Assembly: GCF_026540895.1 (NCBI RefSeq)
Contig: NZ_JALNUR010000036.1
Location: forward strand, 1-32,424
DNA: 32,424 bases
From: Sphingomonas sp. GM_Shp_1
GTDB taxonomy: Bacteria; Pseudomonadota; Alphaproteobacteria; Sphingomonadales; Sphingomonadaceae
Direction of reading: 5' to 3'
The notes under the pieces were generated by a model that was given only the letters and a program-made list of their open reading frames with translations, searched no databases and was not told the DNA's origin. Shown here piece by piece: positions 1 through 10,929 of the stretch. Numbering within the stretch: the first letter of the stretch is position 1; each line of letters opens with the position of its first letter. Position numbers and translations under genes: made by a program.

Positions 1-776
1 AGGCCGACCCCTACGCCTTCTACGCTCGCCGGGTGCTTCGCCTGTCGCCGCTGGACCCGGTCGACGCCGATCCCAGCGCGGCGTGGCGCGGCACCGCCGT
101 TCACGACATATTGGAGATGTGGTGGAAGGAGGATCGTTGCGACGTCGCCGCCCTCCGCCCGCGCGCTCTGGCCATGCTGCGCGACCAGAACACCCATCCG
201 ATGATGCGCGCATTGTGGCAACCCCGGCTGATCGAGGCGATCGACTGGATCGCGGCCGAGGTGGCCGCCAAGGCCGGGGAGGGCCGCCATGTCCTGAGCG
301 CGGAAGGCAAGGGCGAGGCGAAGCTGGCGGGCGTGACCCTGACCGGCCGGTTCGACCGGATCGACAAGGCGGCGGACGGATCGCTGGTGGTGATCGATTA
401 CAAGACCGGCAAGCCGCCCTCCACCACGGCGGTGCGCGAGGGGTTCAGTCTGCAATTGGGGCTCCTCGGACTGATCGCCGAACGGGGCGGGTTCGAGGGC
501 GTGTCGGGCAAGGCGGGCGGCTTCGAATATTGGTCGCTGGGGCGTGGGCGCGAGGGGCTGGGCTATATCGCCACGCCGGTCGATCCCGAGGGCAAGCGCG
601 AGCGGATTCGGACCGACGAGTTCGTCTCCATCGCGGCGGCGAACTTCACCGAGGCGGCGGGACAGTGGCTGACGGGCGATGCGCCGTTCACCGCCAAGCT
701 GGTGCCCGAATATGCGCCCTATGCGGAATATGACCAGCTGATGCGGCGGGATGAATGGTATGGCCGTGATCGGTGA
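1..776 (+). CDS. addB: Double-strand break repair protein AddB, 3' part (5' end outside window)
   Basis: This is the C-terminal part of the AddB subunit of the AddAB helicase-nuclease, which resects double-strand breaks for RecA-dependent repair. The reading frame is open from base 3 with no start, so the gene begins before the window. The entry motif ADPYAFYARRVLRL is typical of the AddB/RecB-type nuclease domain (PD-(D/E)XK, PDDEXK_1). Its catalytic core is visible as GRFDRID followed by VVIDYKTGK near bases 346-411. No C-terminal cysteine cluster is seen in this part, unlike the Fe-S-containing Bacillus AddB, which fits alpha-type AddB. The partner addA follows after an unusually repeat-rich 249-base gap. 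Family identity is confident; the exact start is unknown. Confidence 0.95.
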   Translation, partial: ADPYAFYARRVLRLSPLDPVDADPSAAWRGTAVHDILEMWWKEDRCDVAALRPRALAMLRDQNTHPMMRALWQPRLIEAIDWIAAEVAAKAGEGRHVLSAEGKGEAKLAGVTLTGRFDRIDKAADGSLVVIDYKTGKPPSTTAVREGFSLQLGLLGLIAERGGFEGVSGKAGGFEYWSLGRGREGLGYIATPVDPEGKRERIRTDEFVSIAAANFTEAAGQWLTGDAPFTAKLVPEYAPYAEYDQLMRRDEWYGRDR

Positions 777-827
777 TTTTTATGCGCGGTTCGGGCGGCC
801 CGTCCTGCCGGGCGGGCGTCGGTGCGT

Positions 828-982
828 GGCCTTCGACTTCGCTCAGGCTGAACGGAGCGGGGGAGAGTATTGCCTCGCATCCCGCCCACCGTTCGCACTG
901 AGCGAAGTCGAAGTGCACGGGATGACCATCCTTCAGGGTGATGGCTGGGCGTGGCCTTCGACTTCGCTCAGGCTGAACGGGG
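828..982. repeat. Three REP-like palindromic repeat copies between addB and addA
   Basis: A 16-base core, CTTCGACTTCGCTCAG, occurs at 831-846, as its exact reverse complement at 898-913, and directly again at 956-971. The two direct copies share the longer context GGC + core + GCTGAACGG. A fourth copy, reversed, lies at 26062-26077. The gap 777-1025 holds no convincing gene: open frames across it encode the repeat itself (FDFAQAER). Copy 2 can pair with either copy 1 or copy 3. Confidence 0.85.
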
Positions 983-1025
983 CAAGGGGCATTGTTCGAA
1001 CAGCCGGTCACCCGGAGCAAGCCGC

Positions 1026-4000
1026 ATGAGCGCCCGTCCAATGGCCAACCTCCCCCCGCTAAAGGGCGACCAGGCCGCCGCCAGCGATCCCGCCGCGCAT
1101 GTCTGGCTGTCGGCCTCGGCGGGTACCGGCAAGACGCAGGTGCTCGCCGCGCGCGTGTTCCGCCTGCTGTTGCGCGGTGTCGCGCCCGAGGCGATCCTCT
1201 GCCTCACCTTCACCAAGGCGGGCGCGGCGGAGATGGCGCAGCGTATCAACGGTCGGCTCGCGGCCTGGGTGCGGATGCCCGAGACCGAACTGTTCGCCGA
1301 CCTGCGCGCCCTCGGCGAGACGGCGACGCCCGAACGGCGCGAGCGGGCGCGGACCCTGTTCGCCCGCGTGCTCGATGCGCCCGGCGGCGGGCTTCGTATC
1401 CAGACCATCCACGGCTTCTGCCAGGGGTTGCTCGCGGCCTTTCCCGTCGAGGCGGGGCTGGCCCCCGGTTTCCGCCCGCTGGAGGCGCGCGAGGAAGCGG
1501 TGCTGGCGCGCGAGGCACTGGCGCGGATGCTGGAGACCGCCGAGCGCGAGGGCCGGGTCGGCCCCATCGAGACGGTCGGTGCCCTGTCGCTGCGGCTGGG
1601 CGAGGGCGGGGCGGAGGCGTTCCTGGCCGCCTGCGCCCGCGCGCCAGGAGCCTTGGAGGCGCTGCCCACCGGTATCCAGCCTTGGCTCCGTCGCGCGCTC
1701 GACCTGCCTTCGGGCGATATCGACGAGGCGATCGCCGAGGGTGTCGAGGATATCGACGAGGACGCGGTCGTCCGGCTGGCGGGGGCCAACCGCGCCTGGG
1801 GCACCGCGACCGGCGACAAGGCGGCCGCGGTGCTGGAACGCTGGATCGGCAGCGATCGGGCGGGGCGTGTCGCCGGGCTGGAAGACCTGATGGGCACGGT
1901 CTTCACCGGCAAGGGCGAGCCGCGCAAGGCCTCCAAGAAACTCACCGACGCCGATCCCGATTATGAGGACATGGCACGCGAACTGGGCGAGGCGTGCCGC
2001 TATCTGCTCGGTCTCGCTGCGCGGGCGCGACATGCCGACCTGCTCGCCGATGCGTTGAGCGTCGGGCGTGACTATGCGCGGGCCTATACCCTGTCGAAGC
2101 GGGCGATCGGTGCGGTCGATTTCGACGACCTGATCCGTACCACCGTGGAACTGCTCGAACGGCCCGGCATCGGTGAATGGGTCCGCTACAAGCTCGACCA
2201 GGTGACCGAGCATGTCCTGATCGACGAGGCACAGGACACCAACGCGCACCAATGGCGGATCGTCCGCGCGCTGGCCGACGAGTTCTTCGTCGGGCGCGGG
2301 CTCTATGCGCCCTCGACCCGGACGCTGTTCACCGTCGGCGATCACAAGCAGGCGATCTTCGGTTTCCAGGGAACCGACCCGATCAACTTCCAGGCGGCCG
2401 AACTGCATTTCTCGCGCCGGGCGGGCGAGGTCGCGGGCGATGACGAGTGGCCCGAGGACGAACGCGGCCTGCCGTTCAACCAGTTGTCGCTGACCCATAG
2501 CTTTCGCTCGACCACGCCGATCCTCGAATTCGTGGACGCTGCGATCGAGGCGCTGGGCGAGCCCGGCATGGGCATGGGTCATGGGGTGGAGCGTCACGCC
2601 AGCGAGGTGAGGGGCCCCGGTCGCGTCACCCTCTGGCCCCCGGTCGTCGCGGGGGGCAGCGACGAGGACGAGGAGGGCTGGATCGACGATGCGGTGCGCA
2701 AGGTCGCCACCGACATCGCCCGCGCCATTCGCCGCTGGCTCGACGAGGGCGTGCTGCTGGAGAGCAAGGGCCGCCGCCTGGAGCCGCAGGACATCATGAT
2801 CCTGGTCAAGCGGCGCGGCGACCTCGCCTCGCTGATTGTCGCGCGGCTCTATGCCGAGGGGGTGCCGGTGGCGGGTGTCGACCGGCTGCGGCTGAATGCG
2901 CCGCTGGCGGTGCAGGACCTGCTGGCGACGGTGCGGTTCGCGCTCCAGCCGGAGGACGACCTGTCGCTGGCGTCGCTGTTGGTGTCGCCGCTGATCGGCT
3001 GGTCGCAGGACAGGTTGATGGCGGCGGGGCATCGCGAGCGGGGATCGCTCTGGGCGCATCTGACCCGGACCCTGCCCGCCGACGACCTCGCGCCGCTCCG
3101 CCAGATGCTGGCCCGGGCGGACGTGTCGACGCCCTATCAGTTTCTGGAGGAGTTGCTGTCGGGGCCGCTCGATGGCCGCCGCAAGCTGATCCGGCGGCTG
3201 GGCACCGAGGCGCGCGATCCGATCGAGGAATTGCTGGGCGCGGCCCTGACCTTTGAGAGCACGACCACGCCCTCGCTCCAGCGTTTCCTCGACTGGTTCG
3301 ATCGGGGGGATGTCGAGATCGTGCGCGATCCCTCCGCGCCGCTGGATGCGGTGCGGGTGATGACCGCGCATGGGTCCAAGGGGTTGCAAGCGCCTTTGGT
3401 CATCCTGGCCGATGCGACCGCCGATCCGACCGCCTCGCCCCGCTCGATCCTGCGCTGGACGCCCGAGCCCGGCGCGCTGCCCATCCCGGTCTTCCCGCCG
3501 CGCGCGGAGGAGCGGGGCGGACCGCTGGATGTGGTGGCGGCGGAGATCGCGGCGCGCGAACTTCAGGAGCATTGGCGGCTCTTCTACGTCGCGGCGACGC
3601 GCGCGGAGGAGCAACTGGTGGTCGCGGGCGCGCTGGGCAAGCGCGCGGCGGGGGTGCCGCCGATGCATAGCTGGTACGCGACCTGCGCCCGCGCGATGAC
3701 CGCGCTGGGCGTGCCGGAGGTGGAGCCCGGCGATGGACGATCGCGGGTGTTCGTCGGCACGGTGCCGCAAGCGCCGGTCGCCGTCCGCCCCGGCGCCGCC
3801 ACCCCGGTGCACCGCGAGGACATCGCCCTGCCCGACTGGGCTCGGTCCCCCGCGCCGCAGGAATCGCGCCCGCCGCGTCCGCTCGCGCCGTCGCAACTGG
3901 GCGAGGACATGGTCGCCGATCCGCCGCCCAGCCCCGCGATGCGCGCGGCGGCGGAGCGGGGGCGGTTGATCCATTGCCTGCTCGAACGCCTGCCCCCGGT

Positions 4001-4481
4001 CGCGCCCGAGCAACGGCGCGGCGCGGCGGAGCGCTGGCTGGTCCAGGCGGCGGGGATCGAGGATGCGACCCTGCGCGCCGATGTGACGGAGGCGGTCTTC
4101 ACGATCCTCGACGATCCGGCCTTCGCACCGCTGTTCGGGCTCGGCTCGCTGGCGGAGGCCCCGATCGCGGCGACGCTGGCCAATGGCCTGGTCGTGTCGG
4201 GGCGAGTCGACCGGTTGCTGATCGGGGCGGACGAGATACGGCTGATCGATTACAAGACCGGGCGTCGCGCGCCGGGCGGGATCGAGGATGTGCCGGCGTT
4301 CCATCTGGCGCAGATGGCGGGCTATGCCGCCGCGCTGGAGGTTATCTTTCCGGGGCGGCCCGTCTCGGTATCGCTGCTCTATACCGCGGGGCCGCGCCTG
4401 ATCCGCGTGCCGGACGCGCTGCTCGCGGCCCACAAGCCCGGCTATCGTGATGGGGAGCAAAGCTTGGCCCTTGGTGGTTGA
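1026..4481 (+). CDS. addA: Double-strand break repair helicase AddA
   Basis: AddA is the UvrD-like (SF1A) helicase plus nuclease subunit of AddAB, the alphaproteobacterial counterpart of RecBCD. About 1151 residues, normal for the family. Visible in order: Walker A SAGTGKT (about 31-37), motif Ia LTFTKAGAAEMA, the DExx box LIDEAQD (about 398), motif III VGDHKQAIFGFQG, motif V VMTAHGSKGLQ, motif VI YVAATRAEEQL (about 855), and a C-terminal PD-(D/E)XK nuclease with GRVDRL and LIDYKTG (about 1072). Both helicase and nuclease look intact. The ATG at 1026 is chosen because GGAG sits 8 bases upstream; the frame is open back to 951, but that stretch is repeat sequence. trxA follows 52 bases later. 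Confidence 0.96.
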   Translation: MSARPMANLPPLKGDQAAASDPAAHVWLSASAGTGKTQVLAARVFRLLLRGVAPEAILCLTFTKAGAAEMAQRINGRLAAWVRMPETELFADLRALGETATPERRERARTLFARVLDAPGGGLRIQTIHGFCQGLLAAFPVEAGLAPGFRPLEAREEAVLAREALARMLETAEREGRVGPIETVGALSLRLGEGGAEAFLAACARAPGALEALPTGIQPWLRRALDLPSGDIDEAIAEGVEDIDEDAVVRLAGANRAWGTATGDKAAAVLERWIGSDRAGRVAGLEDLMGTVFTGKGEPRKASKKLTDADPDYEDMARELGEACRYLLGLAARARHADLLADALSVGRDYARAYTLSKRAIGAVDFDDLIRTTVELLERPGIGEWVRYKLDQVTEHVLIDEAQDTNAHQWRIVRALADEFFVGRGLYAPSTRTLFTVGDHKQAIFGFQGTDPINFQAAELHFSRRAGEVAGDDEWPEDERGLPFNQLSLTHSFRSTTPILEFVDAAIEALGEPGMGMGHGVERHASEVRGPGRVTLWPPVVAGGSDEDEEGWIDDAVRKVATDIARAIRRWLDEGVLLESKGRRLEPQDIMILVKRRGDLASLIVARLYAEGVPVAGVDRLRLNAPLAVQDLLATVRFALQPEDDLSLASLLVSPLIGWSQDRLMAAGHRERGSLWAHLTRTLPADDLAPLRQMLARADVSTPYQFLEELLSGPLDGRRKLIRRLGTEARDPIEELLGAALTFESTTTPSLQRFLDWFDRGDVEIVRDPSAPLDAVRVMTAHGSKGLQAPLVILADATADPTASPRSILRWTPEPGALPIPVFPPRAEERGGPLDVVAAEIAARELQEHWRLFYVAATRAEEQLVVAGALGKRAAGVPPMHSWYATCARAMTALGVPEVEPGDGRSRVFVGTVPQAPVAVRPGAATPVHREDIALPDWARSPAPQESRPPRPLAPSQLGEDMVADPPPSPAMRAAAERGRLIHCLLERLPPVAPEQRRGAAERWLVQAAGIEDATLRADVTEAVFTILDDPAFAPLFGLGSLAEAPIAATLANGLVVSGRVDRLLIGADEIRLIDYKTGRRAPGGIEDVPAFHLAQMAGYAAALEVIFPGRPVSVSLLYTAGPRLIRVPDALLAAHKPGYRDGEQSLALGG

Positions 4482-4533
4482 GCGGTCGGCCCCGGCATCC
4501 TAGATGGATGACAATTCAAGGAGTGTAGACGAC

Positions 4534-4854
4534 ATGGCAACCAAGCAGATCACCGACGCCAGCTTCGAAGCGGACGTCCTGAACTCCGACAAGCCGGTGC
4601 TGGTCGATTTCTGGGCCGAGTGGTGCGGACCGTGCAAGATGATCGGCCCGTCGCTGGAGGAACTGTCCGAGGAACTGGGCGAGCAGGTGACGATCGCCAA
4701 GCTGAACATCGACGACAATCCCGACGCACCCGGCCGCTACGGCGTGCGCGGCATCCCGACGATGATCCTGTTCAAGGGCGGCGCGGCCGCCGCGACCAAG
4801 GTCGGTGCCGAGCCCAAGGGCCGGATCAAGGCCTGGCTCGAAGGCGCGCTGTAA
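4534..4854 (+). CDS. trxA: Thioredoxin
   Basis: Thioredoxin is a small cytoplasmic dithiol reductant. The 106-residue product has the normal length, the active site WCGPCK at residues 30-35, the buried Asp of VDFWA, and the cis-proline loop RGIPTMILF near 75. The ATG at 4534 is preceded by AAGGAG (4518-4523) at good spacing. An in-frame ATG at 4504 would add ten residues foreign to thioredoxins and has no such ribosome site. The gene lies 52 bases after addA in the same direction, an arrangement seen in related genomes, so it may be cotranscribed. Terminator-like hairpins of the repeat cluster follow. Confidence 0.97.
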   Translation: MATKQITDASFEADVLNSDKPVLVDFWAEWCGPCKMIGPSLEELSEELGEQVTIAKLNIDDNPDAPGRYGVRGIPTMILFKGGAAAATKVGAEPKGRIKAWLEGAL

Positions 4855-4951
4855 GGTCGGATTTGAGCACGCCCCTCCCGTAAATGGGAGGGAATGGGGG
4901 AGGGCAGGAGGTCTCTCCGAGGCTGACGCTTGCGGCACTCCCCTCCCCAAA

Positions 4952-4981
4952 CCCCTCCCGCCTGCGGGAGGGGCTTTTTTT
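4952..4981 (+). terminator. Rho-independent terminator-like hairpin after trxA
   Basis: Ten-base arms CCCCTCCCGC/GCGGGAGGGG at 4952-4973 are followed by C and seven T (4975-4981). This is the first of two near-identical terminator-like structures downstream of trxA. It belongs to the tandem repeat. Confidence 0.7.
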
Positions 4982-5089
4982 GTGTCCCGAGCCTTTCGAC
5001 AAGAGCACGCCCCTCCCGCAAGCGGGAGGGGATGGGGGAGGGTAGGAGGTCTCGGCAAGGCCGACGCTTGTGGCACTCCCCTCCCCAAA

Positions 5090-5118
5090 CCCCTCCCGCC
5101 TGCGGGAGGGGCTTTTTT
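5090..5118 (+). terminator. Second copy of the terminator-like hairpin
   Basis: The same arms as the hairpin at 4952 occur at 5090-5111, followed by C and six T (5113-5118). It lies 138 bases downstream of the first and would back it up. Confidence 0.6.
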
Positions 5119-5208
5119 GTGTCCCGAGGCTTTCGACAAGAGCACGCCCCTCCCGCAAGCGGGAGGGGATGGGGGAGGGCAAGAGGTCTCACCGAGACCG
5201 ACGCCCCC

Positions 5209-5820
5209 TTAGCTCAGCGGGATCATCACAACGTCGCGGAACGCCGCATGCTCCTGAAGCGCGGCATACCAGCGCTCCAGATGGGGGCGCGAAGGCCGCT
5301 CCACCGGAAGCTGGAACCAGCTATTGGCATAGGCGGCGACCGGAATGTCGCCGATGCCGAACGCATCGCCCGACAGCCAGGGCTGCCGCCCCAGCACATC
5401 GTCGAGGATCGCGGACAAGTCCGCCGCCCGCGCCACGCTGCGCTCCAGCAGGGCCGCGTCGCGTTGTTCGGGCGCCGTTCGCACAAGCTGGAAGAAGATC
5501 GGCCGGATCGCATCGGCCCAGGTGAAATTCCAGTCCATCCAGCGATCGGCCAAGGCGCGTGCCCTTGGGTCGACGGGATAGAAAGCCTCGCCGCCATGCG
5601 TCGCCGCGAGATAGCGAAGGATGGCGTTCGACTCCCACAGGACGAAGCCGTCATCCTCGATCGTCGGGATCAGCGCATTGGGGTTGAGCGCGCGGTATGC
5701 CGCGTCCATCCCGAACTGGCCGCCGACATCGCGCCGGTCATAGGCCAGCCCCATCTCTTCGACGAGCCAGACGACCTTCTTGACGTTGTGCGAGTTGAGG
5801 CGCCCCCAGATGGTCAGCAT
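5209..5820 (-). CDS. Glutathione S-transferase family protein
   Basis: A cytosolic GST-fold protein of 203 residues. The N-terminal thioredoxin-like half starts MLTIWGRLNSHNVKKVVW and carries the substrate-loop motif NPNALIPTIED and the glutathione-binding motif WESNAILRYLA (about 61-71). The helical C-terminal half includes LSGDAFGIGDIPVAAY, the usual N-capping and hydrophobic staple region. The start at 5820 gives the standard GST N-terminus; a longer in-frame start at 5883 would lie inside argJ and adds unrelated residues. The stop of argJ is only 5 bases upstream, and a GGAG ribosome site lies in the last argJ codons, so the two genes form an operon. The substrate cannot be told from sequence. 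Confidence 0.93.
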   Translation of the reverse strand: MLTIWGRLNSHNVKKVVWLVEEMGLAYDRRDVGGQFGMDAAYRALNPNALIPTIEDDGFVLWESNAILRYLAATHGGEAFYPVDPRARALADRWMDWNFTWADAIRPIFFQLVRTAPEQRDAALLERSVARAADLSAILDDVLGRQPWLSGDAFGIGDIPVAAYANSWFQLPVERPSRPHLERWYAALQEHAAFRDVVMIPLS

Positions 5821-5825
5821 CGGCC

Positions 5826-7052
5826 TTAGCTCCGGTAATCGGCGTTGATCGAGATATAGCCATGGGTCAGGTCGCAGGTCCAAACCGTCGCGCCCCCGTC
5901 GCCAAGGCCCAGGTCGACGCCGACCGCGATCTCCCGACCCTTCAGATGCTCGGCGACCGGGGCTTCGTCATAGCCTTCGACCGCCAGCCCCTCGCGTGCC
6001 ACCAGCGTCTCGCCGAAGCGGATCGACAGCTTATCGCGCTCGGCCGGTTCGCCCGCCTTGCCGACCGCCATGACGACACGGCCCCAATTGGCATCCTCGC
6101 CCGCGATGGCGGTCTTGACCAGCGGCGAGTTGGCGATCGACATGGCGATGCGGTGCGCCGAGCGGTCGCTTTCGGCACCTTCGACTCGGATCTCGATCAG
6201 CTTGGTCGCACCCTCGCCATCTCGTACGACCAGCAGCGCCAACTGGTGGCACAGATCGGCGAGCGCCGCGCGGAAGGCGTCCGCCCCATCGCTCTCGTCA
6301 TCGATCAAAGGCGCATTGCCCGCCTTGCCCGTCGCGAAGGCGAGAACGGTGTCGCTGGTCGAGGTGTCGCCATCGACCGTGATGCACGAAAAGCTGCGGC
6401 CATTGGCGGCGCTCAGCGCGCGTTGCAGGAACTCCGGGCTGACGGCGGCATCGGTGAAGATGAAGCCCAGCATCGTCGCCATGTCGGGCGCGATCATGCC
6501 CGAACCCTTGATGATTCCCGCCAGCGTCACCGTGTGGCCATCGACGACAGCGGTCGTCGTCGCGCCCTTGGCGAAGGTGTCGGTGGTCATGATCGTCGCG
6601 GCGGCATCCTCCCAGCCACAGGGCTCGGCGGTGAAGGCCGCGTCCAGCCCGGCCTCGGCCTTGTCGATGGGCAGGGGCACGCCGATCACGCCGGTCGAGG
6701 CGACGAATATGTCCGAGGGCTGGCATCCGATGGCGGCGGCGGCGCGGGCGGCGATCGCCTCGACGGCGGCACGACCGCGATGGCCGGTAAAGGCGTTGGA
6801 GTTGCCCGCATTGACGACCAGTGCGCGCGCATTCCCCAGCACCAGCGCCTTGCGGCACCATTCGACTTCCGGCGAAGGGCATTTGCTGGTGGTCAGCACC
6901 CCCGCCACGCTGGTCCCCTCGGGCAACGTCACGAAGGTCAGGTCGCAGCGGTCCCAGTTCTTGTACCGCGCGCGGGCGACGCGAAGCGTCACGCCGTCGA
7001 TGGCGGGGAGCGCGGGGAAGGGCATGGCGAGGGGCGAGATGGCGGTGCTCAT
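5826..7052 (-). CDS. argJ: Bifunctional glutamate N-acetyltransferase / amino-acid acetyltransferase ArgJ
   Basis: ArgJ transfers the acetyl group of N-acetylornithine to glutamate, closing the acetyl cycle of arginine synthesis, and can often also make N-acetylglutamate from acetyl-CoA. The 408-residue length fits the family. The conserved self-cleavage region DMATMLGFIFTDA (about residue 190) contains the Thr that becomes the N-terminal nucleophile of the beta chain. Other family blocks are TSKCPSPEVEWC, VVNAGNSNAFTG, ASTGVIGVPLP and VDGDTSTSDTV. An alternative start at Met10 (7025) is possible; neither start has a strong ribosome site. Whether it is mono- or bifunctional is not decidable here. 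The gene diverges from the TonB-like gene across 110 bases. Confidence 0.95.
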   Translation of the reverse strand: MSTAISPLAMPFPALPAIDGVTLRVARARYKNWDRCDLTFVTLPEGTSVAGVLTTSKCPSPEVEWCRKALVLGNARALVVNAGNSNAFTGHRGRAAVEAIAARAAAAIGCQPSDIFVASTGVIGVPLPIDKAEAGLDAAFTAEPCGWEDAAATIMTTDTFAKGATTTAVVDGHTVTLAGIIKGSGMIAPDMATMLGFIFTDAAVSPEFLQRALSAANGRSFSCITVDGDTSTSDTVLAFATGKAGNAPLIDDESDGADAFRAALADLCHQLALLVVRDGEGATKLIEIRVEGAESDRSAHRIAMSIANSPLVKTAIAGEDANWGRVVMAVGKAGEPAERDKLSIRFGETLVAREGLAVEGYDEAPVAEHLKGREIAVGVDLGLGDGGATVWTCDLTHGYISINADYRS

Positions 7053-7162
7053 AGAGGCAAGCTACATAGCCGAGCGTGTAACCGGAGCAAGCGCTTCCGC
7101 CCGCTTGACCGATAGTGGTCGAGCGGTTCTGATGCGTAAGACGGCGGAGGGGCGGGGGCGAT

Positions 7163-7627
7163 ATGTGGGGTGCGGGACGGGGCCTTCGAAATGGCGTGCT
7201 GGCCCTTGTGGGGCTGCTCCTCGCAATGTTGCTGGTCATGGTGTCGCTGCTGATCGAGCGGGCCTATGAATGGCGGCGTCGATACGAGCCGCGCGCCCTG
7301 CCGCGTGACCTTTCGGTTCCGGCGGTTCCCCCGCGGATATCCGGCAACCCGGCCGCCTATTTCGGGCCGGACGTCTATCCCGCGGAGGCGGCGCGACGGG
7401 GATGGGAGGGGCGTTCGAGCGTTGCGGTCATCGTCGATCCTGCGGGCGTGCCGACCGCCTGCGAAGTCACGCAAAGCAGCGGTCATGCGATCCTCGACCG
7501 GACGACCTGTCGCATGGCGATGGAGCATGTCCGGTTCCGACCAGCCCTTGATCGCCGGGGTCGGCCGGTAAGTGGCATTTATCACGGATTCAACGTTCGA
7601 TGGCAGTTGCCGTCGGATGCGAAATAA
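7163..7627 (+). CDS. TonB C-terminal domain (energy-transducer-like) protein
   Basis: A 154-residue protein with a short cytoplasmic N-terminus, one membrane helix at about residues 11-31 (LALVGLLLAMLLVMVSLL), a short proline-containing linker, and a TonB C-terminal-like domain. That domain is recognised by VYPAEAARRGWEGRSS, VIVDPAGVPTACEVTQSSG, LDRTTC and RFRPALDRRGRPV, the usual blocks of the TonB_C fold in sphingomonads. It lacks the long Pro-rich spacer of a classical TonB, and no exbB/exbD or receptor gene is nearby. It may be a scaffold or stress-related paralogue rather than the main energy transducer. Two Cys in the domain could form a disulfide, as in related proteins. Confidence 0.8.
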   Translation: MWGAGRGLRNGVLALVGLLLAMLLVMVSLLIERAYEWRRRYEPRALPRDLSVPAVPPRISGNPAAYFGPDVYPAEAARRGWEGRSSVAVIVDPAGVPTACEVTQSSGHAILDRTTCRMAMEHVRFRPALDRRGRPVSGIYHGFNVRWQLPSDAK

Positions 7628-7742
7628 GGCGGATGCGAGAGGTCCGATCGGGCGGGGCGGTCGCGGGATGGCCGCTCGATCGTCGCGATGGCCCATGCAA
7701 CGGATGGACGCGCCGCGCGTATCTGCCTAAGACAAGCCTCGC

Positions 7743-8003
7743 ATGAACCTGCTTCTGCTCCTTTCCGCCCTTTTGTCCGCGCTGACCGGCGTGGGTGCGA
7801 GCGCGCGTGGGCAGGAGGCGCGGGGCGTCGTGGCCGAGTGCAGCGTCGCCGCCGCCGCCAAGCAGGCCGCCGTCGCGCGCGCCGCGACCCGGCCGGTGCA
7901 GCCGCTTACCGCGCTGGTCGATATGGCCGCGCCGCTGCCGCTGTTCCGCGCGGTCGAGCCGCGCGCGATCGCGGCGATCTTCATGGGCCGTCGGCGCGAA
8001 TAG
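7743..8003 (+). CDS. Small secreted protein of unknown function
   Basis: I do not recognise this 86-residue product. It opens with MNLLLLLSALLSALTGVGASA, a good signal peptide with likely cleavage after ASA, leaving a mature part of about 65 residues rich in Ala and Val with a single Cys. The codon pattern is typical of the genome (G/C-rich third positions), which supports it being a gene. No clear ribosome site precedes the ATG. It lies 115 bases after the TonB-like gene and 109 bases before secA. An overlapping minus-strand frame (7590-8153) is considered a shadow. Real but uncertain. Confidence 0.55.
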   Translation: MNLLLLLSALLSALTGVGASARGQEARGVVAECSVAAAAKQAAVARAATRPVQPLTALVDMAAPLPLFRAVEPRAIAAIFMGRRRE

Positions 8004-8112
8004 GCGCTGGCGTCGGCCACCCGCCGACCCCATTTCCCAAATCATATGCTCGCGCGCGCCGTCGTCATGACGTGGCTGCGCCCTCAACACGCTATCAGTC
8101 AGGAAATCGCTT

Positions 8113-10857
<2,745 letters not shown>

Positions 10858-10881
10858 TCCGTCGCGATATGGGAAAGGAAA

Positions 10882-10912
10882 GGGCGGTGGACTTCGGTCC
10901 GCCGCCCTTTTT
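10882..10912 (+). terminator. Rho-independent terminator of secA
   Basis: An 11-base stem (10882-10892 with 10897-10907, one G-U pair) is closed by the stable tetraloop TTCG and followed by five T (10908-10912). It lies 24 bases after the secA stop. Confidence 0.88.
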
Positions 10913-10929
10913 CGTGGTCCTTCCCTCCG

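Larger units (their letters stand above)
4865..5205. repeat. Tandem repeat, about 2.5 copies of a 137-138 base unit with hairpins
   Basis: Units begin with GAGCACGCCCCTCCCG at 4865, 5003 and 5140. Each full unit carries hairpin A (CCCCTCCCGC, AA, GCGGGAGGGG; 5010-5031 and 5147-5168, degenerate in unit 1) and hairpin B (same arms around CT; 4952-4973 and 5090-5111), the latter followed by a T-run. The third unit stops before hairpin B at the end of the convergent GST gene. No gene is supported here; all frames encode repeat sequence. Confidence 0.9.

Noticed and set aside
951..1025. Upstream extension of addA
   Set aside because: The added residues are encoded by the REP repeat, and the ribosome site fits ATG 1026.
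1059..4460. Open frame of over 1,100 codons on the minus strand opposite addA
   Set aside because: It lies wholly opposite an intact AddA with all motifs. Its product is Arg/Gln/Gly-rich without any recognisable domain, as expected for antisense frames in GC-rich DNA.
4865..5205. Possible CRISPR-like array
   Set aside because: The whole 137-base unit is repeated, with no unique spacers; the hairpins are terminator or REP type.
5203..5225. tRNA-like stretch (CCCTTAGCTCAGCGGGATC)
   Set aside because: It resembles a D-arm, but no anticodon or T-arm follows. It is the last codons and stop of the GST gene read from the other strand.
5862..7115. 417-codon plus-strand frame opposite argJ
   Set aside because: It is the shadow of argJ; the minus-strand protein matches ArgJ throughout.
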